A stretch of 64,000 nucleotides of DNA from Casuarius casuarius (Eukaryota > Chordata > Aves > Casuariiformes > Casuariidae): positions 1-64,000 of the forward strand of contig PTFA01000368.1 of assembly GCA_003342895.1 (NCBI GenBank). The letters are read 5' to 3'. Below the pieces are notes generated by a model that saw only the letters and a program-made list of their open reading frames with translations, was not told the DNA's origin and did no database searches. The position numbers and the translations under genes were made by a program. Below are positions 23,266 through 37,187 of the stretch, in pieces (within the stretch, counting starts at the first letter, position 1; every line of letters starts with the position of its first letter).

Positions 23266-26200
23266 ATTCATTCATCTGAATTGCTCTTGCATCATCTAGA
23301 GAAACAGGCTTACATACCTGCTAAGCATTAGGAGTGGAATCCTGGTTCTATTTAAGTTAACAGCAAGAACTCTGATTGACTTCAAAAGAGGTAAGAAGTC
23401 ATCCAATTACTATAATTAGATTGTTAAGAATTGTTCGGCTCCAAATTTTATAATTCATAGCCTGTTACTTCATGAATTTTAGGTCAGATGTAAGTAAAGC
23501 AAGTTGCAAATCTTCTGTGCTTATGCAGTTGCATTGCACTCAGCACTGGAGACTGTTCATATTCTTAGTGTTCAGGATGTTTCGGTGGCTTGATGAGAAA
23601 ATTAGAAAATCCTTAAAATTAAACCTAGAAAAAGTTTGTCGTTGTCTTTTCTCAGTGCTGTCACTCAGGTAGTGAGAGCCCAGCTCTTCCATGGCTTTTA
23701 CCAACTACTGAGCTCCTGCTGTGAGAGTTCTGTTTGAATAGTTAACTTGGAAGTTGAGTGTGAAATGAAGAAGCCAAAGCCCAGCTCTGTGGAATATTTT
23801 GTGATACTAGTGGAAATGCCCTCTCCAGTCAGCATCACCAAAGACCATAAAACTTGATTTTTATTTTTTTCTTCTATACAGTCCCTAACAGACGTTGGCT
23901 TTTAATAGTTTTTACAGCTCTAATTTAATCTGGTGGAGTATTGAACTTGTATGCGAGAGGTAATAAAATCCTTTTAGTAGGAAGATGAAGTTTATGTTCA
24001 GAATAACAATCTATCAGTTTTGCAAAGGATTGTTAAATTGCTATTTTATAACTGTGATCGGATTAAGTCAGGCCAGCTTTGTTCTGAGCCCTGCTTTTCC
24101 AGACAATAAGTTGCACTAACAAAACTGTGGTCTTTGGTAATTAGAGAAAAAATCTGCTTGAACTGGCATGGGGATGCTTTAATTTGCATGAAGTATCTGT
24201 GTGTGTGCACGCTATTGACTTGGGTTTGTTGTTAAATATTATTTTAAATAATGTGAACTTCTCACCTCTTCGTGAATTCTAAGGCATGCCACTTCCGTAA
24301 CTGATTTTTAAGTCCCCTTGCCGTATTTGATGTCAGTTCTTTATGATCATGTTTGAATGTGTGATTTCTGATATGCAAGAACATCTAATACTGAAAACCT
24401 TAGACCTCAGGTAAAAGTTGAGGAGCTGGCTCCATTTTTATGTCCTGGAAGAGCAGACTGGCGTTTCCTGCAGCAATGATACCCTGGAGAGCCTTATTTT
24501 CCATTGTAACTTCTCAAGCTGCTGTGTTTTGGGGATGCAACCATCTTTGCTATATGGCTGCCTCAGAAAGGTCATAGGATGCAACAGGGGTGCATCGAGC
24601 TCGTTTATCAACGTGACGTTGTTTAACAGAAGTATGTGCCCTGGCTCTTTACTGCATTTGCCCTGAAGACTGGCTAGGAAGGGCTTAGGCTATGAACAGT
24701 TACCCCGGTGCATTCAAAGCTATTAGGTAGTTATCAGTTAACTAGCTTTTGCAAGGATTAACCACAGGGATGGTAAGTTTGCCCAGTTCTTAGTGCCAAG
24801 TGATAGCTTGAGTTGCATCTTCTGAACATCTCAGGTTCATCTCAGCATTTGCTATCACGAGTTGCAGATGTTCTTCTCATCTATGTCAGACAAGGCTTTT
24901 GGGTCAAAGGTGGCAGGAAGAGTCTTTGTTGCTGGCGCGGTTTTGAATTGCTGTCTTATCAGTCTATATCCCTTCACTTCCAAACTTCTTTGGACAAGTG
25001 CTTTATTTGTAATGTATCTGTATATGAACACTACATTAGCATCGGTTTTCTTCTTTACAAATCCCCTTGCTACCTCATCAGTCCTGAACAGCTCAATTAA
25101 GTTGCCTTCGTCATCTCAAAAACTACTAAATTTGCTACTAATTGCTACTAAACTGATCAGCCATCCTTCCCTTTTTGTGACACAAATGTTAAAATGCCAT
25201 AAACAAGCTTCCAAAGGATTAACAGCAGGTTTTTTTAGACAGGATATATTAATTTGTCTTATAATATTGCTTTCATGTTAACTGCAATAATTCCTTGTCC
25301 TTAAGCTTAAATATCTTCTCACGTATGTTTGTCTGAAGTGACAGCAAGTTACTACAGATGTTATCAGACACAACACATGAGCACAAGGAAAACCATTGTA
25401 TTATGCAGGTATTAAAAAAGTAGGGAAAAATATGGTTAGGAGCTGAGTGACACTGGTAAGTTTCTCCCACAGCTTGTGAGTGTTTAAGGGGAATGTAGAA
25501 AGTAAAGTATTTGCAATTTAGACCAGCTGTCTCTAGAACAACACAGCAATATCAGCTACTATGGTTTCTGTCATATAATGTGAATACAGATGTATTTGGT
25601 GCAAAAGACTGAATGCTGTTCGCACTGCTGCCACATGGTTCTGAGTGATCGTGATGAATGAGCTCATGGGCCAGGAAATGCTCAGTACCTGGGTCTAAGG
25701 CTGTATATCTAGTTATAATTTAATTATTTTAACTGTACCTCTTTAATGCCAGCACTACACTGTGCAGCTAGAGTCAATTCAAAATCTGTAACAGAAAACT
25801 CCTGAAATGTCTCATTGATGAATATCTTTCTGAAGAGTAAATGGACCATTCAGAGTCCTGTTCCATTTTAGCAATTAGAAGACCTATGCTGTGCCATGCT
25901 GTTAGATACGGGTCCCTTCCATCTATTCGTGTGGTTCAGTTGGGAAGAAATGGAGAGGGAAAAGAGCTTGATTTTATGTTTTTTTGGTGTCTTGTGTTTA
26001 ACCACTTATTCATATGAGTAGTAGAATATGATATTGGCAGCATGTACCACGAAGGAGCCTTTCATCTCAGGTTATATCTCTTGGTATCTAAATACCAGCA
26101 GAAGCTTGTTTGAAGCTGCAGTGCTTTTTCTAGGTACTCACCCAGTGAGATCCCAAGAGCCTTATTAGAGCTAGGAGCTAGTAAAAGAAAGTAAGTGCAA

Positions 26201-29200
26201 GGAAATCATTGCTGGAATCTTACAGTCTTGAGGGTCTACACAGGGTCTTGGATACTGCTTGCCATGCGGATTCCCTCTTCTGGGAGGGAAATACAGCATT
26301 CATAAACAAGTGAAAGTCTAGCTTCTAATTTTGCCCCAAAAGTCCATTGGTGCAAAACAATCTTGTGTCCCTCACAGTGAATGAGGGATCAATTTCATTG
26401 TGTTCCTTTACTCTTTAATTAGCATTCTATGATCTGATCCTAGAAACGGTGCTTGTATTGATCCTGTACCAGTCTGTCGTCTGAACTCATGGCAGGAAAT
26501 GACTAAAAGATCATTCTTCTGAGGGAAGGGAGGAGTATGAGGATCAGTGTTCAAAATGTATCATTTTTCACTTCAGACACCTTAGTTTTACCTTTGCGGG
26601 TTTGAAGCCATTGATTTCAGTAGCGTAAGTGCTGTCAACTTCAACGAAATAAGATTTCGACCTGTGTCAGCAATTTGTTGTCTGTATGTGTGCATATATA
26701 TGTGTGCGTGCGTGTGTGTATGTGGTTTATTGACAGGTTGTGTGTGCTTTAGAGATGACCAATTCATGAAATTGCATCTGTCTGAATTGATATTTTGAGT
26801 CTGCCTATGTAGAAAAGAGTATGTGTAATGCACACCATAGCCATCAGGTTTGGTCACTATGGGAAGTCACCTGTCTGCTCCGTAAGGAGCAGATCTAGCA
26901 TGTAGTCTGTAAGCAGGAATCTTCAAATATTGCTGTGTAACAAAGCTTGTGCATTTTCTATATAATTTCACAGCAAATTCCTCTCATTTTGACTTTGGAA
27001 AAAATTCCAGTAACAACAGAGCCAAATGCAGTTCTGATGGTTCTTAGCATTTATGAATTAGACTAGTACTAAGTGCAAAAAGAGAACACCACACCTGACG
27101 GTGATGTTACCCATGAGATAGCTGAGCTTTCAGAAGCAAGAGCAAGGTTATGTATGTTCTCTCCTGTATTTAAAAAAAAAAAGAAAAAAACCCCACACAT
27201 TCTGTCATAGCTCCAGTATTTTCCAGGTAGGTGGTCTCTACAAAAGTATACTCTAAGATAAGATTTCTGACAGGACTGTGTAGCATTGGTAAGACTGATA
27301 CTGCATAATAGCCATATCCCTCAGAGTGATTTCCTAGGCACCACTTCAGAACAGTGTAGTGTGGAGGTATTCCTCTTAACATCCTGTGAGTGTACAGCTG
27401 AGTAGCCTCAACCATGGCAAAATTACATTCCTCTGAGCAATTTATTTTAGTAAGTAATCAGCCACAATTGTAGAGAGCAAACCCTGTAAATAAGTAGTAG
27501 CCAAAATCCAGTAGTAGTGACTACTTAAACAAGACTGGCTGCTACAACAAATCTGTTACTACTAAACGTCACTGATGTTCCAAATCTGGCCCCATGTCAG
27601 GATGAGTACTTGGAAGCTCTCTTCATTCAGACCCACTGAAGAAAAGAAAGAACAAGAGCTGTCTTTTTGTTTGTTTGTTATTTTTAAAATCTTACTCCCT
27701 GTTGCAAGGCAGTAAGATGAGCAAATGGCTCTTGCACCTGCCAAGTTTCCATCAGCAATTATTGCAACACTTAGTATCTTTCTGCCACCAGCAGAAATCT
27801 CTTTGTTCCTTTTCATGTCACAGATTTCAGTGTTCTTATGGGGATGGTACAATTAAAGCTACAAGATTTAGTGGTCTAATTCTCTTTTGTTTGCAGCAGA
27901 AGGCAGAGACAGGGAAGTATGATACATATGGCTGAGGTTTTTGTTTTTATTTTACCGACCAGCAAAAATATTGTGTATATATAGCTAAGAATAATGGAGT
28001 TGTTTGTTTAAACTCATCAAATGATTGCTTTAGTAACTATATGAAAGGCTATTATTTCACATAAGGACTCTTGTTATTAAAAAAAAATTTAGGACTATAT
28101 TTCACTCCTCTGCACTTACAAACCTTGAATCCAAGAAGGCTGTACCTACTGAATTTGTGTTGCTCACAAGACAAATGTTTTCTAGTTGAGATATGTCATT
28201 AACCTGCTGCCAATGTCAAGAAACTGCTTTTGACAAATACGTCAGAAATGCTCTGTATGATAAATGTGTATATGGGAGGGAAAGATGGTGGTTGACAAGA
28301 ATCTCGGTTTCATTTTTAGGCCTTCCACTATTACACTGTGTGACTAGAGACAAATTGCCAAGTCAGACTTTTGCAAAGGGGACATCTTGTGAGCATGAGT
28401 GCAATTAACCTGTTCTAAATTAGCATCTGACAGTGAGATGTCCAAATCTGAGCTCATCACCCCCAATTCAGTGGAGAGAAACAAAAATCTCAAAAGGGCT
28501 ATTCACCTGATCCATTTTAGGATGATATAACTACTCCTTAGACTATCATGGGAGCTCAGAACGGCTAGTTTTCAGTTAATGGTCCACAGTTTAGACATCA
28601 AGGTGAAGATAAGCAGGTTCCAATCGTAGCTCCACAGGATTTCTTAGACCTTCCGAATGCTTAGGAGACTCTCGGGTTATATATGCTCAGCCATTTTGAA
28701 AATCATTCCTCTTAAGTCTCAATTTGGATATTTACAAAAACAAGTTTCTGCTCCTGTGAAAACTGGTGTGTACTTAAACAGAGGGTTAGACTTCAGTCCC
28801 TTTGGGCTGTAATTTCTCCCTCTATGAAATTAAACTGTTTATCAGATCTGGATGTTCTAAGTATTAATGGACAGTCCAGGAAATGAAACCTCATTGTCTG
28901 ATTATCTGACAGTTTTGCAAGAATCTGTGGAATATCACAAGTTACCTTGATTCAAGGGTTGTTCCCTTTCATTTACCTAACTACACACCCCAGTGTGCTT
29001 GCTCTGTGAGAAATCTGGTAAATTGGTCAACTGCCAAAAGGGAGTAATTTCACTTACCTGTAACGAGCTCCAGTGTGCTGAAAATACATTACCTCTGTCC
29101 CGCTGGGTAAGCCTCAGACTGTATTGAAATAGAATTTGGCCAAGAGATTCAATGTAGTGGATAATAATCAAATGTTTAATGTGGATTAGCTGCATATGAA

Positions 29201-29830
29201 ATTAGCACATTAGAATGAATTGCTGAAGAAATAAAATGATGTCAGACTTTTAACCTGATTCTAATGGCTTAAAAATTCTGCACTCTTCTGTTTATAGAAG
29301 AACAAAACTAGGGTTATTGAATGTGCTCTTTATTTGGATGAGAAAACCTGACCAATTATAAAGTACAAATATTTACCTGAGCTGGCAAATCAGGATCCCA
29401 TTGAACCAAGGCCATAATGTTTGGCTGTAGACCACACCTGAGACGTTGCAGAGGTGGAGATGAAGTCCAGGAAGTAATAGGTACATAAAAACAAAAATCC
29501 AAACCAGCTTGATCACCTTTCTGGCCTTAACTTTGGAAGAGTGTTGATTGGGTAGTGGTGTTTTCTGGTGTTTTTCCCGGGTAGTAGTATTTATGGCTTT
29601 GTCCACTTTGCATCTTTTCTTTTGGGAGTTAAATCACCCATCCAAAGGTGAGCTGAAATGTTACTTGCCCAGGAAGATCTTCATAGGATTAATACAAAAT
29701 GAGCAAACCTTCCAGACTGGTTGGCAGAGATAATCTTAGGCTGCCTGGGAAATAAGGAAAGGCTACAGAGTGAGCTATGGCATAAAAATTACAAGTTTTC
29801 ATCTGCACCCTGTTTGTTTGTTTTAAAAAG
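23266..29830 (+). other. ALK intron 3, unannotated stretch before exon 4
   Basis: AT-rich intron running up to the exon 4 acceptor. It contains a TG/TA microsatellite (26682-26724) and otherwise nothing I can name. The open frame at 24862-25281 is judged fortuitous. Confidence 0.6.
26682..26724. repeat. TG/TA microsatellite
   Basis: Imperfect TGTATGTGTGCATATATATG followed by TGTGTGCGTGCGTGTG. The purine-pyrimidine alternation is Z-DNA-prone. Confidence 0.85.
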
Positions 29831-29856
29831 CTCTCTCCTTGCCTTATCTGTCTTAG
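29831..29856 (+). promoter_or_regulatory. ALK: 3' splice site of ALK intron 3
   Basis: A pyrimidine-rich stretch (CTCTCTCCTTGCCTTATC) ends in TTAG directly before the first ALK-like codon. It is a good acceptor and fixes the exon start; the conserved phase-1 junction inside a Gly codon supports the choice. Confidence 0.85.
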
Positions 29857-30058
29857 GTTTGTTCCTGTTCCTCAATGCATCTGATGGCCCAAGCCCAGTC
29901 ATCCTGAGCCCATGGCTGAGAAGCAGCAGTGACCAATGCACAGTCCAAGTAGCTGTTTATAAGTATTTCCAGAAAAGTGGAGAATATATTGCTCGGGTCC
30001 TTCCCATTGATGAAAGCACCAGTGAAATCCTATCAGCACCAAGTCCAGAGAAACATGG
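29857..30058 (+). CDS. ALK: ALK exon 4 (part of extracellular MAM-1 domain)
   Basis: This internal coding exon encodes 68 residues of the receptor tyrosine kinase ALK. The translation contains ILSPWLRSSS, a conserved Cys in SDQCTV, SGEYIA and a C-terminal PEKHG; human ALK has ILSPWMRSSSEHC, SGRYIA and PGKHG at matching positions, and the alignment needs no gap. In human ALK this lies at about residues 318-385, inside the first MAM domain, which is part of the ligand-facing ectodomain. An N-A-S sequon near the start is a potential N-glycosylation site, with a corresponding N-T-S in human. The exon begins after the first base of a Gly codon and ends after the second base of the final Gly codon (intron phases 1 and 2). 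The 202-nt length matches human exon 4 as I recall it. The frame runs open upstream into the intron, but that extension has no ALK similarity. The MAM-1 residues are the most divergent part, consistent with a bird-mammal comparison. Confidence 0.93.
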
Positions 30059-30064
30059 GTAAGT
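30059..30064 (+). promoter_or_regulatory. ALK: 5' splice site of ALK intron 4
   Basis: GTAAGT, a consensus donor, follows the bases CATGG and splits the last Gly codon after its second base (phase 2), exactly where ALK similarity stops. Without splicing, the frame would hit TAA at 30060-30062. Confidence 0.9.
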
Positions 30065-33000
30065 CCCTTTCTCTCATTTGACTCATATCTTGAGTTGAGA
30101 GAATTGGGTCTCTTAGAGTCTGGGAACAACTGCAGTTTTGTAGTAATATGGCCTCAAAATGCATGCTAGTCATCTGTTGCAGAGCAGAACGCTGCACTGA
30201 GTATATGTTGGTCTTGCACAGATCTAAGTTATTGTAGAAGCTGGAGATGGGTACTTATTTTATGATACAAAGCATCAGCAGACTACTGGATCCACATGAT
30301 AGTGAGTCTATGAGTCAACATCATCTTCGTTCTCAGTGCTTTTAAATACAGACCCAGTATGGATGCTCATCCTAAGTTTAAAGCTTTTCTGCGTAATCCT
30401 CTCCATCTGATTTCTTCTCACTACTACTTTACCCAAGTATACTATTGGGCTTAAATAGCTACTGGGGCTTTTGCAGTTTCATGCATCTGCATGAATTTTA
30501 AGTTTTGCATTTTGTGGTTTTTTTTTTAAATGGCCTCTCTTGTCAGTAAAGCAGTTCAGAGCTACTGCCTGAATGAGGAAAGCTTCTGATCTTTCAAGGG
30601 TGCAACAGTTTGAAATGCTTTATCCTCTTTGTGCAATTAATCTTAACTGTTAATGTCTTAATTTGTCAGGCTTCCTGTGCATTCCTTTAGATTTTGCTTA
30701 GCAGCAAACAGCAGGAGCAATAGCTGAACAAACACAGTATATATTTCTAAATGCTTTGGTAGCAGAGTAATTTAGAACTGAATTTGGATATATGTGAAGC
30801 TAACATTCTCCCTGTTCTATATGCTGATATTTTTTTTGTTTGTTTTACTTCTGTGCCATGGAATGTGTATTAAGAAGCATTATTTCTTTACTCAGCATCT
30901 CAAATGATCTTTGTTTTGATGTGATAGATCAGAGAGAGCAAGTCTAATAGCAAATCCTCCTGGCTTACGCTTGTAACAGGATGTGGTGATTATCTGATTA
31001 CTGTCTACAGCAAATTCTGTATTTTCCAGTAGCAAAAGAAGAATATGCAGTAAAAAGCCTGACAGGAGATAACCTGACTCATAGAAGCAGTTTGAATAGT
31101 TGTAATTCTCGTATAACACATGGCCTATAAAAGTGAGGAGGAGAGCTTGTGCATGGATCTAGATCATACTTAGTTCCAGCAATATCATCCAAATTGTAAA
31201 TTACTGTTGATGTCTGGGGAAAGGTAATTAGGGGAGCCGCAGCAGCTGTCTTCTTCCTTAGCTCTTTGAAAATGCAGTACTCTCTGTCACAGCTAATAAA
31301 CACGCTTTGTGCAAAATGCTTCCTGCACTGGCAATGCCACTGCTGCTTGGCATTTGCAGGGAATACTCCTGTGTGTAAAATGCTTTGCTGTGCTGCATGG
31401 AGGAGCTCTAGCCTGGGTCTGTGGGCAGGCAGAACTCACCACTAGCACAGGCAAGTGCCAAACATAAAGAACCCTGAAGGGAAGGGAAAGATCACTTTTA
31501 ACTGTGATAACAAATGCATACTTGTGCTATCTATCAGAGACAATTTGTACTACTCAGCTGTGCATTGCAGATGGCAGACAGATTGTCACCACAGCAAAGG
31601 GAGTCTATGCTGTTAAAGAAGGTGGTTTTGGTTATAGCTTGGCTATCCCATACACCCACAGAATTACAGCTTGGTCTACAACAGCATTTCCATGGCATGT
31701 ACATTAGTACGTGCATGCCTCTGGCTTTCACTAGTTGTGTACATCTGATGTCTCCTTGGTCTGTGTGCTATCAAACTTTGCAATAGGAGCAACTGGTCTG
31801 TTTGTTTCTCCCCCTCTGCGCTTGTCTCGTTACCATGAGTGGCAGGAGCTCTTCCCACAACTCAGCAATGCTGAAAGTGCCACTTCATCCAGGCTCTGAT
31901 TTTATACCCACATAAAGGTCACATAATGATTGTCAAATATCTACCTACCTGACTGCACCCACAGATGACAGGGTGGCAGTTATTTATCATTTGTACCTGG
32001 CCTTAATTCCAGAGTTCACGAGCATTCCTGTGCACTTTATTTAGAGGGATATTTGGTTATCCCAACTGTGATGATAAAACATGCAAACCAGACTTTTGTA
32101 AAAAATCTTCTTTCCTTTAAATAGGAATCAAAAATAGCTAAAAGAAAAGCCAAACATAATTAGGTTCTTAAATCAACTCTAGCAATCCTATAACAGATGT
32201 CTATTCTGTTTAATATTTTAATTTGTCTTGGAAATTGCAAAGAATTGTGTTGTTTTGTAATGAATTTTTTAACCATGTTACAATCAAATGATTTCTAAAA
32301 TTTTGTAAGGATCTTACCTGTGGGGGAAAGTAATTGATTTCCTTCATGATGAGCCTGTGCTAGAAATGCAAACACTTTGAAATGTTGTAGGTGACATTTC
32401 TTTGATTCAATTCACTTTATATACCATACTGCAGACAAGAGGTGTAAAGCATGTGGAGTTCCCAGGGACTTTTATAGATGTCAGTCCATGCTATTGCTGA
32501 AAATCAGGCTCATCAACAGAAAAAGCATGTTTTATTGAAATAAATGCACTTTGAGGGTGGTAAAGCAATAAATTAATTCCAGGATGGGTTTTCTCATATC
32601 TCAAACTATGCACAGTGTCAGTATCCTTTTTTTTTTTTTTTAATNTTTTTTAACCTCATAGCCTGAATTACATATATTAATATCTTACAAAGTCCTCACA
32701 GTTCATGTACATTTACAAGAGAAAAAAAGTAGGTGCTGTGAGGTATTACTCTTTCATTTGGAGTTAAACCAGCCAAGCAAAGGTTTTGGTTGGCATGAGG
32801 CATTATTAAGTAAAATACAAATTAAGCCATGAAATTTCATTAAGGTGATAGTGGTAGCATACCACCTAGTATTTATTTGCTACCAAGGTTCAACCTTGCT
32901 GTCTTTGTATGCAAAACACTAGCTTTGATTTTGATGGATACTCAGCATGCAAAAAGACTGTAAGGCAGAGTAAAGTGGTGTTCTGCTTGCTCCTATGGTC

Positions 33001-34506
33001 TCAGTCTGTCTAGAAAAAAGTAGTACAAGTCTGCAGACTAGAGTGGTACTAATTCCATAATGATGCCTAGTCCTAACAAAAATTGTTATATACGAGATGA
33101 GTATTTATTGTGTTTTCTTACCTGACGCATTTCACTGCAGCTTATCTATGGTGCATAGGAAGAAAACTAGATAATTTAAGATGCATACTTAGCATTAGGA
33201 TAGGGCAGATGGAGCAGACACTGAGAAGAATATTCCAAAAATGGTAACTGCGAATGGTTCATGAGTAGTGGAACACCACAGGCTGGCAAAGGGATTCTCT
33301 TTGTGCATTGTACAAAAACTTTGCCAAATATAATAATAACTTCTACATAGCTATTGGTAACAATCCTTACAGTTTAAAAGAGAATTATGTTCCTGTTTAT
33401 CAAATCAACAGAATTATACTCTTTTTTTTCTTTAAGAGCAAAAAGATCTTATTCTGTATTTGATCTTACTGGTTTTGTAATAACTTTTCTTTGACCTTCA
33501 CTAATTTAGTTCCTAATGCAATCTGTAGGACTCTTTTATAGGTAAAACACATTACTGTATTCTGTTAGAATTAAATCTGTTGCATGATAGAGTTTCTAGT
33601 TGAGCTGACCTCTTTTTTTTGTGGTTAGTCTCTTCTGTCATCTCTTATAGTTCTGTCTTAGAAACATCTACAAATGGTAACAGGGAGAATCGGTGCACTG
33701 CTGTCAATCCTTTGTAATGGCAAAAGAGTAGTTATAATTCCTCCCATGGAGCACAACAGTTTCTTATTTACCCCAAATGCCACTAGCTGTAGGTACGACT
33801 GCTATTTTTTTCTGCTCATGTGGTGCTTTATACAATCCTTTCTTCATCGCGATTCAGACTGTACTTGCTTTATTTGGGTGGGAAATGGTGTCTTCCTACA
33901 CATCTTTGTAACACTTGGAGGCAAAGGGCTGTGGCAGTGCAAATTAGATTGGCACCATCTGTTATGTAACCACACACTTTAAAAATGATATAGATAGAAT
34001 CCATGCATAGAATTGTCAGTACTAACCTACAGCTCTTTTGACTTACGCAGATCCGCACAAGCCACATCAAATGGCTTTGCAAGAATACATGACTTCTGAG
34101 CTGTAAGACCTCTAGACTAGTCTAGAGCCTTAACCAAACTTGATACTCATCTGAAGACTTTTATGTAAATATGTGAAGAAAAAGATGTCTCTTAAATAAA
34201 ATCTGAGATTTGAATATATTTATGAGCAAGAAAACCACAAAATACTACATCTCTGTATGGCCACTATTTTAGCACGTACATACATATTTCTGCACAGAGC
34301 ATGTTCAACAGAAAAACAGCACTATTTTTGAAGGTTACTACAAATCATGATAGGCTATTCCCTTTATGGCATATACAACTTCACTCAAGATTGATTGCGT
34401 TGATAGATGTCAAGAAAAGTAAATGAAGGAATCACTATTATCTGTCACATTTGACCTTGAGCCTTGAAGTCTGAAGGTAGTTTCTTGTACTAGTGTTGTT
34501 CCTTTT

Positions 34507-34559
34507 GTTCATTTTCTTCTTCCTTTTTCTTTTCTTTTTCTTTTTCTTTTTTTCTTTCC
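34507..34559. repeat. Polypyrimidine (CTTTT)n tract
   Basis: A run composed almost only of C and T, built from CTTTT and CTTTTT units. Confidence 0.88.
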
Positions 34560-35535
34560 AATAGCTTCACTAGTCTGTCTCATAGATCCACAGGCTTAAT
34601 AGAAGGAGTTTACTTTCTTGGAACCCTTTAACCTTAAAAGCACCATTTTCGGGTTCTTTATAGTTAGTGCTTCCTCCTCCCCCCCCAAAGAGCTCAAACC
34701 ATTTCATTAAGTTCTGGAGGAAAACAAAAGTGTTGTCTCTATTTTGCAGGTGCCTGGACTAAAACATAAGAAGCAGAAAGACCAAAGTGTTTATATTTGG
34801 GATATTTAACAGTACTTAAACTAATTTTTAGGCATCAAAATATGTCTCAGAAAATTTACAACACATTTTACTCCCAGAAAATTCTAAATCTGAAGTTTAA
34901 ATCATTCAGTCTAAATATATGCATTTGAGAAATTCAGATAAACTGGAAAGTAATGTGGCTTTATGGATTCGTTAGAAAATAAGCTCTCCATCCTAGGTGG
35001 CCAGGTACCATTAATCCTTGTTTAAGAGAGGGACCTTCAACTGTCGTGGACAGAAAATTGGCACTGCTGTAGCTTTCCCTGTGCTGTTAACCAGCTGTTA
35101 GCCCCTTTCAGTCTGTCAAATTAAATGGAAAGAATGAAGTATAACGTTTGTGTCTCTTTCCCCCCATCCCTTCTCAAAAGATATTGTCCTTTGTATCTTT
35201 GAAAAATCAGTCCTTTTCATAGCAGATACTCGTATTTGGAAACAAATTTTTCATCTCCACATAACAAAAACTTGATTATTTCAAAACCTCAACTCTAGAG
35301 AGCTGAGGAAAACTTTAACTATGTCTTTTGTGGCACGTTGAGGAATTCATTGCTAGTTTGTTTTGTGGCTGAGATTTAAATCAAAGTCCTTCAGAATATG
35401 TGAGGTAAGATGGAGTCCTTCAAAGCTTTATGTAACAGCATGAATCTGATCTACGAAAGTCTTAAGATACAAAAAGATTCTTTTCTTTTTCCACTTGATC
35501 ACTAGATTATGTAGATTAAGTTGTCACTTCAGCAT

Positions 35536-35579
35536 TGGAGGTAGGTCTTTAAATCTGCTGGAGGTAGGTGTTTAAATCT
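35536..35579. repeat. 23-bp tandem duplication
   Basis: TGGAGGTAGGTCTTTAAATC is repeated 23 bases later with a single C-to-G difference (TGGAGGTAGGTGTTTAAATC). Confidence 0.85.
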
Positions 35580-37105
35580 TGGACATATCTGTACATTTTC
35601 ATTTAAAACTTCATAGTGGTTTTGATGCTGCTAAAGTGCTATATTGAGAGACTGAGATAAACTAGGATCCTTTTTGTAGATCCTGGTTTGGTTTGGAGCG
35701 TGCCTTACTTTTGCATGTAGCCTCAAGTACAACAAAGCAGTACTGTCAAACTGCTCCAGAAGGATTTGCTGTATTGTCAGTTGAGATTGGACTGTGTAGC
35801 AGTTTGTTTCCTCTTACAGAGTTTGCTGTCATGTACGCAAGAGCAAACTATCTATTACAAAGAATAATACATCAGTATTACCATTCACTCCTATGGTATA
35901 TCATGTAGTGAAGCCACAGTGCTGCGTGACCTTTTGAACCAACCAGAACCAAGCAAAGCAAGTTTAATAATGAATAATTGTGGAGGTTTGGGAGGTTTTT
36001 TTGTTTGTTTCATTTTTTTTAAGCATTTGATTATAGTTTCAATCAAACTGATCAGAAATCAGTTGGGAGCAATGTGGGGGGCAGGGGGAAAGCTCACTTT
36101 CTTGTCATCCAGTACATGTTATTAGACAGTTGGTGGCAATGTTGCCTTTTATTGATGTTTGCTAGATCCAAAATGCAAACAGGAAGGCCAAGGTTGTGAA
36201 ACCTATTTCCAGTTACAATTGCCTTAAAAAAAAAAAAAGCCAATTTTAAAGTTAAAATAAAAACAGCAAATGAGGAAAATTTCAGTCCAATGTATCAAAA
36301 TTCAGTCTACTGCAGGAGTAGATCACTTAATGTGAAGAGAATGGAAGAGTAGAAGAAAAATAAAATGATTCTTCAGCAGTCAGGATAACAGTTTAGTTTT
36401 AAAAATGGCTTGTGGAGCAGTTTTTTTCTACTGCTTTTAACATACTGCTGGACACACTGTAGCAGAGGAGGGTTAAGGTGGTGAGCTTGATGCCCAACAT
36501 GCTTGGCACAAGGAGTCCTTGTGGCTTCCCAAATAATTCCAGCACCTGTTGGTGATTACCTTGGGCTCTGGGAGCTGCTTCTGTGCTTGTGATCCCAGAC
36601 AGTGGCACACCTGACCCCACAGAAATGATGTCACACTGACCATGGTTATAGAGCATGGGTACACCCTTGAAAGCAGCTGTTTTGGAAATGTGTTCCTTCC
36701 ATAATATAAACTCTTTCTTCTATGGCTGACACAATTTCTCCAGACCATACTGACCAACTTGATCCCACTTTATACTGTCTAAATTCTGGGCACAAAAATC
36801 TGTCATCTTAGACTTTTGTACCTTGTGTCCCTCAGAATTATTTACAGACTTCTCTTTTCTGGTTGTCATGCTGGTCTCACTTTCCAAAGTCTTCCCCACC
36901 CCCCTTATTCCTTTAATGTGTTCCTCTTGTTTTACAGATCTTCTCTTTCCTCTCTGAGGCTTCAGTTTTACCTGAGGATTTCAATTTTAAAAAGTCATCC
37001 TGAGCTAATCATTATAGCCTCATATTACCACTAGCCCATGTTGCGTTTCATATCTTTGTATATGAGCCAGGATAAATTTCAAGTTCCTAAAAGCAATACA
37101 AACAG

Positions 37106-37187
37106 TCCCCCCACCACCACCACCACACACGAAGGTTTCCTCCTTGCCCCCAACACACATGCATATACATACACACACTCACTCACT
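37106..37187. repeat. C/A-rich simple repeat
   Basis: CCACCACCACCACCACACAC, a short interruption, then CACACATGCATATACATACA and CACTCACTCACT units. Confidence 0.85.

Noticed and set aside
24862..25281. Plus-strand open frame of 139 codons, hydrophobic
   Set aside because: No motif, no paired splice signals, and overlapping frames are also open. The length is within chance expectation.
34740..34800. Possible minus-strand MIR relic (TTTTGCAGGTGCCTGGACTA)
   Set aside because: Only one short block resembles the family and the flanks do not continue the pattern.
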